The translations under genes were made by a program, and so were the position numbers. A stretch of DNA of 49,013 nucleotides from Neobacillus bataviensis (GTDB lineage: Bacteria > Bacillota > Bacilli > Bacillales_B > DSM-18226). Where the stretch lies: the NCBI RefSeq assembly GCF_019969725.1, contig NZ_JAHXYW010000024.1:1-49013 (forward strand), read 5' to 3'. This document shows, one piece after another, positions 7,655-17,336 of the stretch (position 1 is the stretch's first letter; every line of letters begins with the position of its first letter). The notes under the pieces are model-generated. The model worked only from the letters and a program-made list of their open reading frames with translations, made no database searches and was not told where the DNA came from.

Positions 7655-8794
7655 GTGGAAAATTCATTTGATGTTGCCATAATTGGTGGAGGAATTAACG
7701 GGACCTCCATTGCCTATCAACTATCAAAAATGGGAAGAAAAGTAATCATCATTGAGAAAGATCAATTGGCTTGCCAAGCGTCAAGTGCGGCTGCCGGAAT
7801 GCTTGCAGCACAAGCGGAGATTGAACAAGACGGTCCTTTATTCCAGCTGGCTTTAAAAAGTCAGGCGATGTTTTCTGCAATCACAAGTGAGTTGTATGAA
7901 TATTCAGGTATCGATATCGAGTATGTGAATAAAGGGATGTTCAAAATTGCTGAAACCGAAGAAATAGCAAACGAAGTAAAAAAACAGGTCGCCTTTCAAA
8001 GGAAATGGGATCCAACGATTAAATGGCTGGATGCAAAGGAATTACAAGAAATGGAACCGTCCCTTTCGCCAAATGTAGTCGGAGCGATGTATCTCCCTAA
8101 CGATGGGCATGTGCAGCCAGCAAAGTTAACCGAAGCGTTTGCCAAAGCGGCTGTCTATTTTGGGGCGGAAATACGTGAAAACACCGAGGTCCTTTCGTTT
8201 ATTTTTGAAAATGGACAGGTGAAAGGGATTATAACCACCAAAGGCATCATACATAGCGAGCAAGTGGTCGTAGCAACTGGGGCTTGGGCGGCGAAATTAA
8301 TGCGTGAATCTGGGCTGGATATTAGTGTTTACCCTGTTAAAGGTGAATGCTTTTCGATAAGAACAGATAAACCGATCATCAACACGACGATTTTTTCCGA
8401 TAAACGCTGTTATCTGGTCCCAAAACGAAATGGGGAAATTTATATTGGGGCGACCATGATTGAACATACCTTTGATAACAAGGTAACGCCAGAAGGAATT
8501 ACTACATTAATAGAAAGAGCCTCTCAACTTGTTCCTCAGATTAAGGAGGCAGCGTGGGAGCGGGTGTGGTCGGGAATTAGGCCGCAAACTTCCGATGGAC
8601 TTCCTTACCTTGGTGAGCATCCCAACTGGAAGGGACTGTTTGTTGCCTCGGGGCATTTTCGAAATGGGATTTTATTAAGTCCGATTACAGGGAAACTAGT
8701 AGCCGATCTATTGGCAGGCAGATTGCTAGATGAGAGTCTTCTCTCAGCATTTCAACTAGAAAGACCTAAAGAAAAGATAGGTTTAGGAGGTTAA
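7655..8794 (+). CDS. thiO: Glycine oxidase ThiO
   Basis: A 379-residue FAD-dependent amine oxidase. The dinucleotide-binding motif VAIIGGGINGTSIAYQLSKMG is at the N-terminus, SSAAAGMLAAQ follows as in glycine oxidase, and IRPQTSDGLPYLGEHP with ASGHFRNGILLSPITG forms the C-terminal FAD site. It oxidises glycine to iminoglycolate (dehydroglycine), the precursor consumed by ThiG in aerobic Bacillus-type thiazole synthesis. GTG 7655 is preferred because GGAGGAGGGG precedes it. A longer frame from ATG 7634 would overlap tenI and include the ribosome site itself. The stop is two bases from thiS. Confidence 0.92.
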   Translation: MENSFDVAIIGGGINGTSIAYQLSKMGRKVIIIEKDQLACQASSAAAGMLAAQAEIEQDGPLFQLALKSQAMFSAITSELYEYSGIDIEYVNKGMFKIAETEEIANEVKKQVAFQRKWDPTIKWLDAKELQEMEPSLSPNVVGAMYLPNDGHVQPAKLTEAFAKAAVYFGAEIRENTEVLSFIFENGQVKGIITTKGIIHSEQVVVATGAWAAKLMRESGLDISVYPVKGECFSIRTDKPIINTTIFSDKRCYLVPKRNGEIYIGATMIEHTFDNKVTPEGITTLIERASQLVPQIKEAAWERVWSGIRPQTSDGLPYLGEHPNWKGLFVASGHFRNGILLSPITGKLVADLLAGRLLDESLLSAFQLERPKEKIGLGG

Positions 8795-8796
8795 AT

Positions 8797-9000
8797 ATGA
8801 AGGTATTATTGAATGGCGAGATGGTCCAATTGCCAGAGCATGTCTTGTTTGTTTCAGATGTTCTTAACCATTATGAAATCCATGATAAGGTCGTTGTCGT
8901 GGAAGTGAACGGTGAGATATTAACCAAGTTAGAACACCAAAGTACTAGATTGGCAGATAAAGATAAAATTGAAATAGTCCATTTTGTAGGAGGCGGTTGA
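8797..9000 (+). CDS. thiS: Sulfur carrier protein ThiS
   Basis: A 67-residue ubiquitin-like protein ending in Gly-Gly-Gly; the terminal diglycine is the site of adenylation by ThiF and thiocarboxylation. It starts MKVLLNGE and has the short beta-grasp length expected for the family. ATG 8797 follows TTAGGAGGTTAAAT. It lies between thiO and thiG. Its thiocarboxylate donates sulfur to the thiazole ring built by ThiG. Confidence 0.93.
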   Translation: MKVLLNGEMVQLPEHVLFVSDVLNHYEIHDKVVVVEVNGEILTKLEHQSTRLADKDKIEIVHFVGGG

Positions 9001-9002
9001 TT

Positions 9003-9770
9003 ATGTTAAAAATCGGTTCATTATCCTTTCATTCTCGTTTGTTACTGGGAACGGGAAAGTATCCAAGCTTTGAAATCCAGAAGGAAGCCGTGGAAGTTTC
9101 CGAAGCAGAAATCCTTACGTTTGCGGTTAGACGTATGAATATTTTTGAATCAAGCCAGCCGAATTTTTTAGAACAGCTAGACACTAATAAATATAAGCTT
9201 CTGCCAAATACAGCAGGAGCAAAAACAGCAGAAGAAGCTGTTCGGATCGCCAAATTAGCGAAGGCTTCAGGGCTATGCGATATGATAAAAGTAGAAGTAA
9301 TCGGCTGTGATAAGACCTTGCTTCCTGACCCGATTGAAACCCTAAAGGCTACAGAAGAATTAGTGAAGGAAGGATTTATTGTCCTCCCTTATACCTCCGA
9401 TGATGTAGTTTTAGCCAGGAAACTTCAAGAAGCAGGCTGTCATGCTGTCATGCCAGGGGCATCGCCAATCGGATCTGGTCAAGGAATCATCAATCCCGTT
9501 AACCTGAGCTTTATTATCGAACAAGCAGTCGTTCCTGTGATTGTGGATGCAGGGATTGGCTCACCAGCGGATGCGGCTTTGGCAATGGAATTAGGAGCGG
9601 ATGGAGTGTTATTAAATACGGCTGTGTCAGCGGCCAAGGATCCGGTCAAAATGGCCAAAGCGATGAAATTAGCGATAGAAGCGGGACGATTAGGCTATGA
9701 AGCCGGTCGAATCGAGAAAAAGAGATATGCAACAGCAAGCAGTCCAAAGGAAGGAATGAGTATTGGGTGA
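9003..9770 (+). CDS. thiG: Thiazole synthase ThiG
   Basis: A 255-residue TIM-barrel enzyme. It has [11 protein letters not shown] near the N-terminus, [20 protein letters not shown], the active-site region [18 protein letters not shown], and the phosphate loops [13 protein letters not shown] and [21 protein letters not shown]. It condenses deoxyxylulose phosphate, dehydroglycine and ThiS thiocarboxylate to thiazole phosphate carboxylate. ATG 9003 follows GTAGGAGGCGG inside the thiS end. Its stop overlaps the thiF GTG by four bases (GTGA). Confidence 0.95.
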   Translation: MLKIGSLSFHSRLLLGTGKYPSFEIQKEAVEVSEAEILTFAVRRMNIFESSQPNFLEQLDTNKYKLLPNTAGAKTAEEAVRIAKLAKASGLCDMIKVEVIGCDKTLLPDPIETLKATEELVKEGFIVLPYTSDDVVLARKLQEAGCHAVMPGASPIGSGQGIINPVNLSFIIEQAVVPVIVDAGIGSPADAALAMELGADGVLLNTAVSAAKDPVKMAKAMKLAIEAGRLGYEAGRIEKKRYATASSPKEGMSIG

Positions 9771-10786
9771 ATAATCGGTACTCAAGGCAAGAGCTATTTT
9801 CACCGATCGGAAAAGCAGGGCAGCAACGAATTTTCAATAAACATGTACTCATTATAGGAGTGGGAGCACTTGGGTCAGGTTGTGCGGAAGCACTCGTCCG
9901 CGCTGGAATTGGAAAACTAACCATCGTGGATCGTGATTATGTGGAATGGTCCAATTTACAGCGGCAGCAGTTATACTCAGAAGAAGATGCCAAAAACCGG
10001 ATTCCCAAAGTGATCGCGGCTAAAAATCGCTTAACAGCTATTAACTCGTCTGTGGCCATTGAGGCCATCGTTGGGGATGCTACAGTCGTAGAGCTGGAAG
10101 GCTGGGCAGAAAAAGTGGATTTGATAATGGATGCAACAGATAATTTCGAAACCAGAATGATCATCAACGATGTATCGCAAAAAGTTGGTGTCCCATGGAT
10201 TTACGGTGCTTGTGTTGGAAGCTATGGAATTTCCTACACGATTATTCCTGAAAAGACACCTTGCCTTTCGTGTTTATTAGATACGGTTCCTCTAGGAGGA
10301 TTAACCTGTGACACAGCAGGGATTATAAGTCCAGCCGTGAATATGGTCGTTTCTTATCAAATAAGTGAAGCAATGAAAATTTTGGTCGGTGATATGGATT
10401 CCTTGCGAAACAAACTCGTTTCTTTTGATTTATGGAAAAATCAATTTAGTGCCGTTCAAGTGGATAAATTGAAAAAAGAGGATTGTCCTTCATGCGGCAA
10501 TGAACGCTCTTATCCTTATTTGTCATTTGAAAACCAAACAAAAACAGTTGTCCTATGTGGAAGAGATTCTGTGCAGATTCGTCCTTCCATTCCTACCGTA
10601 ATGGATTTAGAAGCTATTGAAAAAATATTGGCAGAAATTGGGGGGGCAGTACAGCGAAACCCTTTCCTTTTATCTTTTACGGTGGGTTCTCACCGATTGG
10701 TCGTTTTTAAAGACGGAAGGGTATTAGTACACGGTACGAAGGATATTACCGAAGCAAAGGCGCTATACCATCGATACTTGGGTTAA
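9767..10786 (+). CDS. thiF: ThiF/MoeB-family adenylyltransferase for ThiS
   Basis: A 339-residue E1-like enzyme. The ATP loop is [18 protein letters not shown], followed by [16 protein letters not shown] and the Arg-finger region. Cys pairs CLSC and CPSC bind structural zinc, and GLTCDTAG matches the conserved catalytic-Cys region. It adenylates the ThiS C-terminus for sulfur transfer. The C-terminal ~80 residues look like a poorly conserved extra domain. GTG start, coupled to thiG by GTGA overlap. The operon lacks tenA and thiD, which in B. subtilis flank the same five genes. Confidence 0.9.
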   Translation: MNNRYSRQELFSPIGKAGQQRIFNKHVLIIGVGALGSGCAEALVRAGIGKLTIVDRDYVEWSNLQRQQLYSEEDAKNRIPKVIAAKNRLTAINSSVAIEAIVGDATVVELEGWAEKVDLIMDATDNFETRMIINDVSQKVGVPWIYGACVGSYGISYTIIPEKTPCLSCLLDTVPLGGLTCDTAGIISPAVNMVVSYQISEAMKILVGDMDSLRNKLVSFDLWKNQFSAVQVDKLKKEDCPSCGNERSYPYLSFENQTKTVVLCGRDSVQIRPSIPTVMDLEAIEKILAEIGGAVQRNPFLLSFTVGSHRLVVFKDGRVLVHGTKDITEAKALYHRYLG

Positions 10787-10800
10787 TTTGAGTAATCCAG

Positions 10801-10857
10801 AGGGACGGTTCTAATGGTCAAATGGTATTCGGTTTCTGACCACAGGAACCGTCCCTT
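10801..10857. repeat. Long imperfect inverted repeat (GGGACGGTT family)
   Basis: AGGGACGGTTCT (10801-10812) is complementary to GGAACCGTCCCT (10845-10856), and ATGGTCA faces TGACCA inside. There is no T run. It resembles small mobile palindromes scattered in Bacillaceae intergenic DNA, although I cannot confirm copy number. It sits just after thiF. Confidence 0.6.
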
Positions 10858-10900
10858 TGGCTTTGTGATGACAAGCACCATACTTTTAGTGATTAAGAAA

Positions 10901-10931
10901 CGCGGCTTCATATAGAAGCCGCGCTTTTTTT
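10901..10931. terminator. Terminator between thiF and the convergent transporter gene
   Basis: GCGGCTTC / GAAGCCGC stem (10902-10909 / 10915-10922) with a short AT loop, followed by GC and a T run on the plus strand. The minus side reads into A-rich sequence with AAAC, so it probably serves mainly the thi operon. Confidence 0.85.
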
Positions 10932-10942
10932 ATGTGTTGATT

Positions 10943-12631
10943 TCAGGATACTCTAACTGGTTTGTTACGTAAAGGGATTGGCGGGCATTTATGTCGAGTG
11001 AAATAGGAGACTACTAGAATAGTAACCCATCCTGCAAGCATGGCGGTGGTACGGAATGGAAAATAAACAATACCATGCTCTGTCATTGGATAATGAATGA
11101 TAGCAGGTAAGCCGAGTAATGGTTCCCCGCCACCGATTCGCAATACTAAAGCGACAATAAATCCAGCTAGTGAACCATACCAATTTACACATTTAAAGTA
11201 TAAAGCACTAGTCAGCTGAGGAAATAAAATACAATAAATTAGGTCGCTCGATAAGTACCATAATGTATAGACACTTTTTGCATTTATGGCAATTAATGTA
11301 GCAGTTACACCAACAATGACAACAGTTCTTCTAATTACTTTTTGAAGCTGCTGAGGTGTTGCTTTTGGTTTTACTAATGGTCGATATACGTTCCAAGAAG
11401 CCATACCAGAAGCCGAAAGTAATGATGCTGCTACAGCTCCCATAACAGCTGCGGCTAAACCGCCAAGCGCAATAGCACCAACAATATCCGGGGTCATAAA
11501 TTTAAATACATAGGTGAGAATCATTGAAGAACTTTCCGGAGCTGACGTTCCAAAGGATGCCCAGTTGGCTTTAAATCCTGCAATTCCTATTAGGGCCGGA
11601 GGAATTGCAGCTATGAAACACAAGATTCCTGCAGTAATAGACAACCACATAGCAACATTTTCATTTTTTGCCGAAAGCACGCGTTGGAAATAAATTTGCC
11701 AAGGGATACCGCCAAAGACAAGTAAGCATGCTAAATCCCACCAATACCAATACTGATTTCCCCAATGTGGATCCTTCCATCCCATTAATGGAGGGAAGAG
11801 GCTCATTGAGTCCTTCATGCTGCTTGCGTAATGGTTAAAAGCCGTTGACAGCCCTCCAACATGACCAAATGCGAAGGGTAAAACGAGTATTAAACCAACA
11901 AACATAATGGTGATTTGCAATACATCTGTATGAGCAATTGCCCAAAGACCACCAATTATTGTGTATCCAATAGCAACAACCGCGGAAAAAATAATCGATA
12001 CGGTAAAGCTTAATCCAAGAATCACTCCAATCGCCGTACCTAAAGCAGTTAAAATCGCTGCACTCCAAAATAACTCACCGAGTAGAGCAGGAATATAAAG
12101 AAGTCCAGCCATCTTTTTACCGAAACGTTCTTCTAATGGATCCAACATTGTAGTAAATTCGAGTCTACGCATTTTTCTTGCGAAGAAAATGCCCCCAAAT
12201 ATTAAACTTAATGAGTACGCCCATGGCCCCTGTGTCCATACGATCCCAGAACCATAAACAGTTTCTGCCGTTCCTGCAATGTATCCTCCACCGACCCATG
12301 TTGCGGTCATAGTAAACATTGAAATCCAAAGGGGCATTGACCGTCCGGCGACAAGCATATCATCTGTTTTTCCTTTGTGTTTTGCTACTGCTTTGGCACC
12401 AACATAATAAAACGTACAGTAAAGAAGAAGCATCATTAACAAACCTGGCCAATAAATGCTTTTTTGAGAATAGAGAGAATAAATCACACTAAAACTAGTA
12501 AATACAATAAAACCCGCTAGTGCTGTTTTAAATGGAGTCCAAAATATTCGCTTTGGTCTTTCTTGTTGATCGATGGTAATAGTTTGTACATTGTCTTGTG
12601 TTTGAGTTGCTTCATTTCCGCCCAAATTCAT
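10943..12631 (-). CDS. Sodium:solute symporter (SSS family), probable choline uptake
   Basis: About 562 residues and highly hydrophobic, with roughly a dozen predicted membrane helices. A hydrophilic N-terminus is followed by DDMLVAGRSMPLWISMFTMT and ATWVGGGYIAGTAETVYGSG, the conserved sodium/solute region of SSS transporters, close in style to high-affinity choline transporters. ATG 12631 follows GGAAGAAGGT closely; a TTG at 12643 is an alternative start. It is divergent to nothing directly, but lies next to gbsR, the betaine aldehyde dehydrogenase gene and the choline dehydrogenase gene. Choline as substrate is therefore inferred from context; proline or another osmolyte is possible. Confidence 0.8.
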   Translation of the reverse strand: MNLGGNEATQTQDNVQTITIDQQERPKRIFWTPFKTALAGFIVFTSFSVIYSLYSQKSIYWPGLLMMLLLYCTFYYVGAKAVAKHKGKTDDMLVAGRSMPLWISMFTMTATWVGGGYIAGTAETVYGSGIVWTQGPWAYSLSLIFGGIFFARKMRRLEFTTMLDPLEERFGKKMAGLLYIPALLGELFWSAAILTALGTAIGVILGLSFTVSIIFSAVVAIGYTIIGGLWAIAHTDVLQITIMFVGLILVLPFAFGHVGGLSTAFNHYASSMKDSMSLFPPLMGWKDPHWGNQYWYWWDLACLLVFGGIPWQIYFQRVLSAKNENVAMWLSITAGILCFIAAIPPALIGIAGFKANWASFGTSAPESSSMILTYVFKFMTPDIVGAIALGGLAAAVMGAVAASLLSASGMASWNVYRPLVKPKATPQQLQKVIRRTVVIVGVTATLIAINAKSVYTLWYLSSDLIYCILFPQLTSALYFKCVNWYGSLAGFIVALVLRIGGGEPLLGLPAIIHYPMTEHGIVYFPFRTTAMLAGWVTILVVSYFTRHKCPPIPLRNKPVRVS

Positions 12632-12715
12632 ACCTTCTTCCAAATGGTTTTATTAGGAGCTTATTTATATCATCACTTAACATCTAATGATTTCTAGAAT
12701 TATATATTGAAAGGA

Positions 12716-12829
12716 TTGGTACAACTTGGAAGAATTAATGGTATAATATATTAGATGTGTCGTGTTATTTGACCATCACATATTAGGGGTGAACGTGTAC
12801 AGCGCCAACTTTACTCGGTTCACCCTTTT
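12716..12829 (+). other. Candidate short transcript: plus-strand -10 box and hairpin terminator in the 12644-12968 gap
   Basis: A perfect TATAAT (12742-12747), with a weak TTGGTA upstream at 20-nt spacing, is followed about 40 bases later by GGGGTGAAC / GTTCACCC (12786-12794 / 12818-12825) and TTTTCTCTT. Nothing is encoded between. ACATCTAA (12680-12687) and TTAGATGT (12750-12757) form a distant inverted repeat around the box that could be an operator for the transporter gene. No other element is seen in this gap. Confidence 0.4.
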
Positions 12830-12968
12830 CTCTTGAAGAAATGGTTCCTAAACTTTTGACGGCATTTTTCGGAATCGCTTACATTTTTTTGGAAGGAAAA
12901 TCTAACTGGATATTTCCATTTAGAGAATCATAGAAGAAGGATTAGATTTGTTCATTTTCCCAATCGTA

Positions 12969-13559
12969 CTAATTACCATCAAACTCTTCAATTAGTTTAA
13001 TCAATTCTTTTGAACGCAATCCTAGCACCACTTTTTTTAACCAAATATAATATTTAGTTGCTTCTTCTAGTAATTGAAGATCTTTTCGAGCTTTTGTTTG
13101 TATAGCATCTGGCACATCAGGATTTTCTAAAAGAGAATTTAATTGTTCAGTTGATTTTTCAATCGCTTGTAAGTTTATTGAGAGTTCACGATTCCACTTT
13201 TTGCAGAAAAAGGAAACAAAAGATACAAAAAAGTCTTTCTCTGCCGTATATAAATCTTTTCGTTCTCCTTTTCGCCAAACTTTTTGTACCATTTCGATAT
13301 CCATTAGAGATTTGATACTGGTACTCATAGATGGTTTGCTCATTCCCAAACTATTGCCCATCTGGTCCAATGTCATTGGTTCATCGCTAAAATATAAAAC
13401 TCCATAAAGTCTGCCGACTGATGGAGTTACTCCATATAAATCCATCGTTTCAGCTATAGCATCAATAACATTTGCCTCTGCTTCTTCTAGTACTTCTAAA
13501 TAATCCTTATCATGGGGTTGAAGATCTCGTTCTACCACATTCACACACATCCTCTCCAT
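12969..13559 (-). CDS. gbsR: GbsR-type MarR-like repressor of choline/betaine genes
   Basis: A 196-residue protein resembling B. subtilis GbsR. A winged-helix segment is visible (PSVGRLYGVLYFSDEPMTLD, then QMGNSLGMSKPSMSTSIKSL), followed by aromatic-rich helices (VSFFCKKWNRE, YYIWLKKVV). GbsR represses betaine synthesis and choline import genes and is relieved by choline. ATG 13559 is supported by AAGGGGGTGATATT; an upstream in-frame ATG at 13592 has no such site. It is transcribed divergently from the betaine aldehyde dehydrogenase gene with well-formed promoters in between, the same layout as in Bacillus. Confidence 0.88.
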   Translation of the reverse strand: MERMCVNVVERDLQPHDKDYLEVLEEAEANVIDAIAETMDLYGVTPSVGRLYGVLYFSDEPMTLDQMGNSLGMSKPSMSTSIKSLMDIEMVQKVWRKGERKDLYTAEKDFFVSFVSFFCKKWNRELSINLQAIEKSTEQLNSLLENPDVPDAIQTKARKDLQLLEEATKYYIWLKKVVLGLRSKELIKLIEEFDGN

Positions 13560-13605
13560 AATATCACCCCCTTTTTTCGTAAAAAAATACATAAAATATA
13601 AATTT

Positions 13606-13633
13606 AATATAGCAGAGAGAAAATAAAAGTCAA
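13606..13633 (-). promoter_or_regulatory. Sigma-A type promoter of gbsR
   Basis: On the minus strand TTGACT (13633-13628) and TATATT (13611-13606) are separated by 16 bases, about 45 bases before the gbsR start. Confidence 0.75.
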
Positions 13634-13658
13634 TATAAAATATTTAGAAAATTTAGTA

Positions 13659-13687
13659 TTGACGGAATAAAAAGAAAGTTTTATACT
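13659..13687 (+). promoter_or_regulatory. Sigma-A type promoter of the betaine aldehyde dehydrogenase gene
   Basis: TTGACG (13659-13664) and TATACT (13682-13687) with exactly 17 bases between, 66 bases before the ATG. The back-to-back gbsR promoter is 26 bases away, so a repressor bound here could control both. Confidence 0.82.
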
Positions 13688-13753
13688 TTCGGTAGATTCA
13701 AAACGTTAAATTTTTTCTTAATGAATTCCAATTTCTGGAGGTGTTTATTTCTA

Positions 13754-15256
13754 ATGAAACGAATGTACATCAATGGTCAATGGGTTAAGGCAAAAAGTAA
13801 TGAAACCAAAGAGATTATCAATCCTTTTAATCAAGAAGTGATAGAAACGGTTCCTCGAGGAAGCAGGGAAGATGCAAAGGAAGCCATTGTAGCAGCAAGA
13901 AGAGCTTTTGATGAAGGGGAGTGGAGTACCCTTCCAGCAATGGAAAGAGGGGATTTTCTTTTTCAAGTGGCTCAAAAAATAAAAGAGTATAAACAAGAAC
14001 TAGCTGAGTTAGAGTCGCTGAATACAGGAAAAACGGTTACAGAAAGTCTCGATGATATGGATGGAATTGCTGGCGTGTTTCAATATTATGCTGGACTTGC
14101 TGATAAAGACGGGGGCTTGATGATTGAATCTCCCAACCAAAATTCGGTTAGTCGTGTAGTACGTGAACCTGTTGGCGTTTGTGGATTGATTGCTCCTTGG
14201 AACTATCCATTGCTTCAGGCATCATGGAAACTGGCTCCGGCATTAGCAGCAGGGAATACAGTAGTATTAAAACCAGCTGAAATCACGCCACTTACATCTA
14301 TTAAAATGTGTGAGATTTTTGAAGAAGTTGGTTTTCCAAAAGGTGTTGTAAATCTTGTTTTAGGTCCAGGCTCGTCAGTCGGATCAGAATTGGCAGAAAA
14401 CCCCTTGGTTGACCTTATATCATTTACAGGTGGAACAAATGTAGGCAGACATATAATGAAAGCAGCCAGTGGTAACTTTAAAAAGATTTCAATGGAACTT
14501 GGCGGAAAAAATCCAAACATTGTGTTTGCGGATGCCGATTTTGATACTGCGGTTGATTATGCGTTAAATGCCGTTTTCTTCCACGCCGGACAAGTTTGTT
14601 CTGCCGGGGCTCGTTTAATTCTTGAAAAATCCATTCACGATCGATTTGTAGAAGCAGTTGTAGAACGAGCAAAGCATATTAAAATTGGAAGCGGTTTCGA
14701 AGAGGATACTCAAATGGGGCCGGTTATCTCTGCTGAGCATTTGGCTAATATCGAGGATTATATTCAAGCTGGGCTGAAGGAAGGGGCAACGCTTGTTCTT
14801 GGAGGAAAAAGACCTAGTGCACCTGAGCTGCAAAAAGGCTTTTTCATCGAACCAACAATTTTTACAAATTGTCATACGGATATGCACATTGTACAAGAGG
14901 AATCCTTTGGTCCTGTACTAACAATAGAGAAATTTGAAACGGAGGAAGAAGCAGTCCGTCTTGCTAATGATAGTGTGTATGGACTTGCAGGAGCAGTCTG
15001 GACACGTGATATGAACCGTGCCGAGCGTGTTGTAAGGAAACTTCGTATGGGAACAACATGGATTAATGACTATCATCCGTACTTTCCACAAGCACCATGG
15101 GGTGGTTATAAACAATCCGGAATCGGTAGGGAGTTGGGTCATGTTGGGATTGAAGAATATACAGAAATCAAACATATTTACTTGAATACCAAGCCAGAAC
15201 CTACGAATTGGTTTAAAGAAGTGAAGGGGAAAGCGAGTCAATTAGCAGAATATTAA
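13754..15256 (+). CDS. gbsA: Betaine aldehyde dehydrogenase
   Basis: A 500-residue NAD(P)-dependent aldehyde dehydrogenase. It has the PWNYPLLQASWKLAPALAAG region, ISFTGGTNVGRHI for cofactor binding, catalytic Glu in SMELGGKNP and catalytic Cys in FFHAGQVCSAGARLI. It oxidises betaine aldehyde to glycine betaine, the second step from choline. ATG 13754 follows TGGAGGTG; a frame start at 13721 lacks a ribosome site. The family assignment to GbsA/BetB rests on the neighbouring gbsR-like and choline dehydrogenase-like genes, since aldehyde dehydrogenases are hard to separate by motif alone. A 111-base gap with a weak hairpin (15267-15282) separates it from the next gene. Confidence 0.88.
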   Translation: MKRMYINGQWVKAKSNETKEIINPFNQEVIETVPRGSREDAKEAIVAARRAFDEGEWSTLPAMERGDFLFQVAQKIKEYKQELAELESLNTGKTVTESLDDMDGIAGVFQYYAGLADKDGGLMIESPNQNSVSRVVREPVGVCGLIAPWNYPLLQASWKLAPALAAGNTVVLKPAEITPLTSIKMCEIFEEVGFPKGVVNLVLGPGSSVGSELAENPLVDLISFTGGTNVGRHIMKAASGNFKKISMELGGKNPNIVFADADFDTAVDYALNAVFFHAGQVCSAGARLILEKSIHDRFVEAVVERAKHIKIGSGFEEDTQMGPVISAEHLANIEDYIQAGLKEGATLVLGGKRPSAPELQKGFFIEPTIFTNCHTDMHIVQEESFGPVLTIEKFETEEEAVRLANDSVYGLAGAVWTRDMNRAERVVRKLRMGTTWINDYHPYFPQAPWGGYKQSGIGRELGHVGIEEYTEIKHIYLNTKPEPTNWFKEVKGKASQLAEY

Positions 15257-15367
15257 AATAATTATGAAGCGTTTATGCTTCGCAATTCATTGGAAAACCT
15301 TGTGATTTAATGTAAATTAGTTTGTCACTGCATTCAAATTTTTTCAACGTCCAAGGGGGTTTGGAAG

Positions 15368-17065
15368 ATGACAGAAACATATGACATCGTTATTATTGGC
15401 GGCGGTAGTGCGGGTTGTGTTCTCGGCAACCGTCTAAGTGAAGATGGAACACGCACTGTACTTGTTCTAGAGGCAGGACGCAGGGATTATGCATGGGATT
15501 TATTGATCCAAATGCCAGCAGCTTTGCCGTTCCCCGCAGGGAAGCCACTCTACGACTGGAGATACGTATCTGACCCTGAACCTTATATGAATGGTCGACG
15601 TGTCAAGCATGCCCGTGGCAAGGTGCTCGGAGGTTCGGGCTCCATTAATGGCATGATTTACCAACGCGGTAATCCATTGGACTATGAACGTTGGGGAGCA
15701 GATCCAGGTATGGAAACATGGGATTTTTCGCACTGTCTCCCGTATTTTAAACGGATGGAAAATGCTCTAGGTTCCGACCCAGAAGATGAACTGCGCGGCC
15801 ACGATGGTCCTCTCAAACTGGAACGCGGTCCAGCTACTAATCCTCTATTCCAAGCCTTCTTTGATGCAGCTGTTGAGGCTGGCTACTCGCGTACCGACGA
15901 TGTAAACGGTTATCGACAAGAGGGATTCGGTCCGTTTGATAAGCATGTGTATAAAGGCAGGCGGTTTTCACCTGCACGTGCATATCTGCATCCGGCTATG
16001 GTGCGTCAGAATCTCACTGTGAAAACGCGTGCTTTTGTTACTAGTATCGATATCGAAGGTAGACGAGCAAACGGTGTGACCTATCGACGAAATGGCAAGA
16101 CTCATCATGTTACGGCAGGTGAAGTTATACTCGCTGGCGGTGCAATCAACACGCCGCAGCTACTTCAGCTGTCAGGTGTGGGCGATGCCGATTATCTGCG
16201 CTCAATTGGAATCAAACCGGTAGTTCACCTTCCTGGTGTTGGCGAAAACCTTCAGGATCATCTCGAAGTCTATATTCAACACGCTTGTCCGCTGCCGGTT
16301 TCCCAACAGCCCAACTTAAAGAAATCGCGGATGCCTTGGATCGGTTTGCAGTGGATACTCGGGCGCACTGGTCCGGCAGCGACCAACCATTTCGAAGGCG
16401 GAGGTTTCGTCCGTTCGAACGAGGACGTTGCCTATCCAAATCTGATGTTCCATTTCCTGCCTTTAGCGGTTCGGTACGATGGACAGAAAGCGGAAACTGC
16501 TCACGGATTCCAGGTACATGTTGGACCAATGTACTCCGATGCCCGGGGGAAATTGAAGATCCGTTCGAGTGATCCTACACAGCACCCGAGCATGGTCTTT
16601 AACTATCTTTCTACAGAACAAGACCGACGTGAGTGGGTTGAAGCGATAAAAGTTTCACGTGATATCCTATCTCAGCAAGCTCTGAAACCTTATAATTCAG
16701 GAGAAATCTCACCCGGCCCTTCCGTCCGTACGGACAAGGAGATTTTGGATTGGGTGGCGAAAGATGCAGAGACTGCACTTCATCCAAGTTGTACGGCAAA
16801 GATGGGCCCCGATACAGATCCCATGGCTGTCGTAGATCCGCTAACCATGAAGGTCCATGGGCTCGACAATGTACGAGTGGTCGATGCGTCTGCTATGCCT
16901 TACGTCACTAACGGCAATATTCATGCACCAGTGTTGATGTTGGCGGAAAAGGCATCGGATCTAATCTTAGGTCGTAAACCGCTGGATCCTTTTAAAGCCG
17001 AATTCTACCGTCATGGAGTACATCCGGCCGATGCAGGTACACATAAACCCTTAGTATTGGTTTAA
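15368..17065 (+). CDS. betA: Choline dehydrogenase, GMC oxidoreductase family
   Basis: A 565-residue FAD enzyme. The N-terminal motif is [20 protein letters not shown], followed by GMC signatures [19 protein letters not shown] and [19 protein letters not shown], and the C-terminal active-site region [11 protein letters not shown] with [16 protein letters not shown]. Close to BetA, which oxidises choline to betaine aldehyde. B. subtilis instead uses the unrelated iron alcohol dehydrogenase GbsB. The reading frame is visibly richer in G and C than its neighbours, which suggests acquisition from a higher-GC donor. ATG follows CCAAGGGGGTTTGGAAG. It completes choline-to-betaine conversion with the upstream dehydrogenase. 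Confidence 0.88.
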   Translation: MTETYDIVIIGGGSAGCVLGNRLSEDGTRTVLVLEAGRRDYAWDLLIQMPAALPFPAGKPLYDWRYVSDPEPYMNGRRVKHARGKVLGGSGSINGMIYQRGNPLDYERWGADPGMETWDFSHCLPYFKRMENALGSDPEDELRGHDGPLKLERGPATNPLFQAFFDAAVEAGYSRTDDVNGYRQEGFGPFDKHVYKGRRFSPARAYLHPAMVRQNLTVKTRAFVTSIDIEGRRANGVTYRRNGKTHHVTAGEVILAGGAINTPQLLQLSGVGDADYLRSIGIKPVVHLPGVGENLQDHLEVYIQHACPLPVSQQPNLKKSRMPWIGLQWILGRTGPAATNHFEGGGFVRSNEDVAYPNLMFHFLPLAVRYDGQKAETAHGFQVHVGPMYSDARGKLKIRSSDPTQHPSMVFNYLSTEQDRREWVEAIKVSRDILSQQALKPYNSGEISPGPSVRTDKEILDWVAKDAETALHPSCTAKMGPDTDPMAVVDPLTMKVHGLDNVRVVDASAMPYVTNGNIHAPVLMLAEKASDLILGRKPLDPFKAEFYRHGVHPADAGTHKPLVLV

Positions 17066-17129
17066 GTGAATCTTAAATAAAAAACTAGCAAACTCCGACA
17101 TTAGAAAATCCCGTCAATTAACCAAATAA

Positions 17130-17174
17130 AAAAAGAGGAGTTCGGTACAGCGTGTTCCGTGCTCCTCTTTTTAT
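17130..17174. terminator. Bidirectional terminator between betA and tRNA-Sec
   Basis: AAAAAGAGGAG at 17130-17140 pairs with CTCCTCTTTTT at 17163-17173, with CGG/CCG extending the stem. There is a T run on both strands, the longer one reading out from the minus-strand tRNA gene. Confidence 0.85.
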
Positions 17175-17203
17175 GAAGGTAAATGTAAACATATATTTTA
17201 ATT

Positions 17204-17300
17204 TGGCGGGAGAGAATGGGAATCGAACCCACCGAACGCCTCACGGACGTCCCACTCAGTTTTGAAGACTGGGAAGAGCACCAGCATCTCAGTCACTCCC
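17204..17300 (-). tRNA. selC: tRNA-Sec, anticodon TCA
   Basis: A 97-nt tRNA with a TCA anticodon (complement of 17263-17265) in the loop CTTCAAA. It has a long variable arm (GTGGGACGTCCGTGAGGCG region), an extended acceptor of about 8 bp with one T-T mismatch, the T-loop GTTCGATTC, and an encoded CCA end. These are the hallmarks of selenocysteine tRNA. It is divergent from selB, and two genes downstream in the window carry in-frame UGA at known Sec positions. Confidence 0.95.
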
Positions 17301-17307
17301 ATAAATA

Positions 17308-17336
17308 ATTTTAATTAAAAATAGAGAAATTGACAA
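17308..17336 (-). promoter_or_regulatory. Promoter of tRNA-Sec
   Basis: On the minus strand TTGTCA (17336-17331) and TAAAAT (17313-17308) have 17-bp spacing and end 8 bases before the tRNA 5' end. The -35 box overlaps the plus-strand TTGACA at 17330-17335. Confidence 0.75.
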
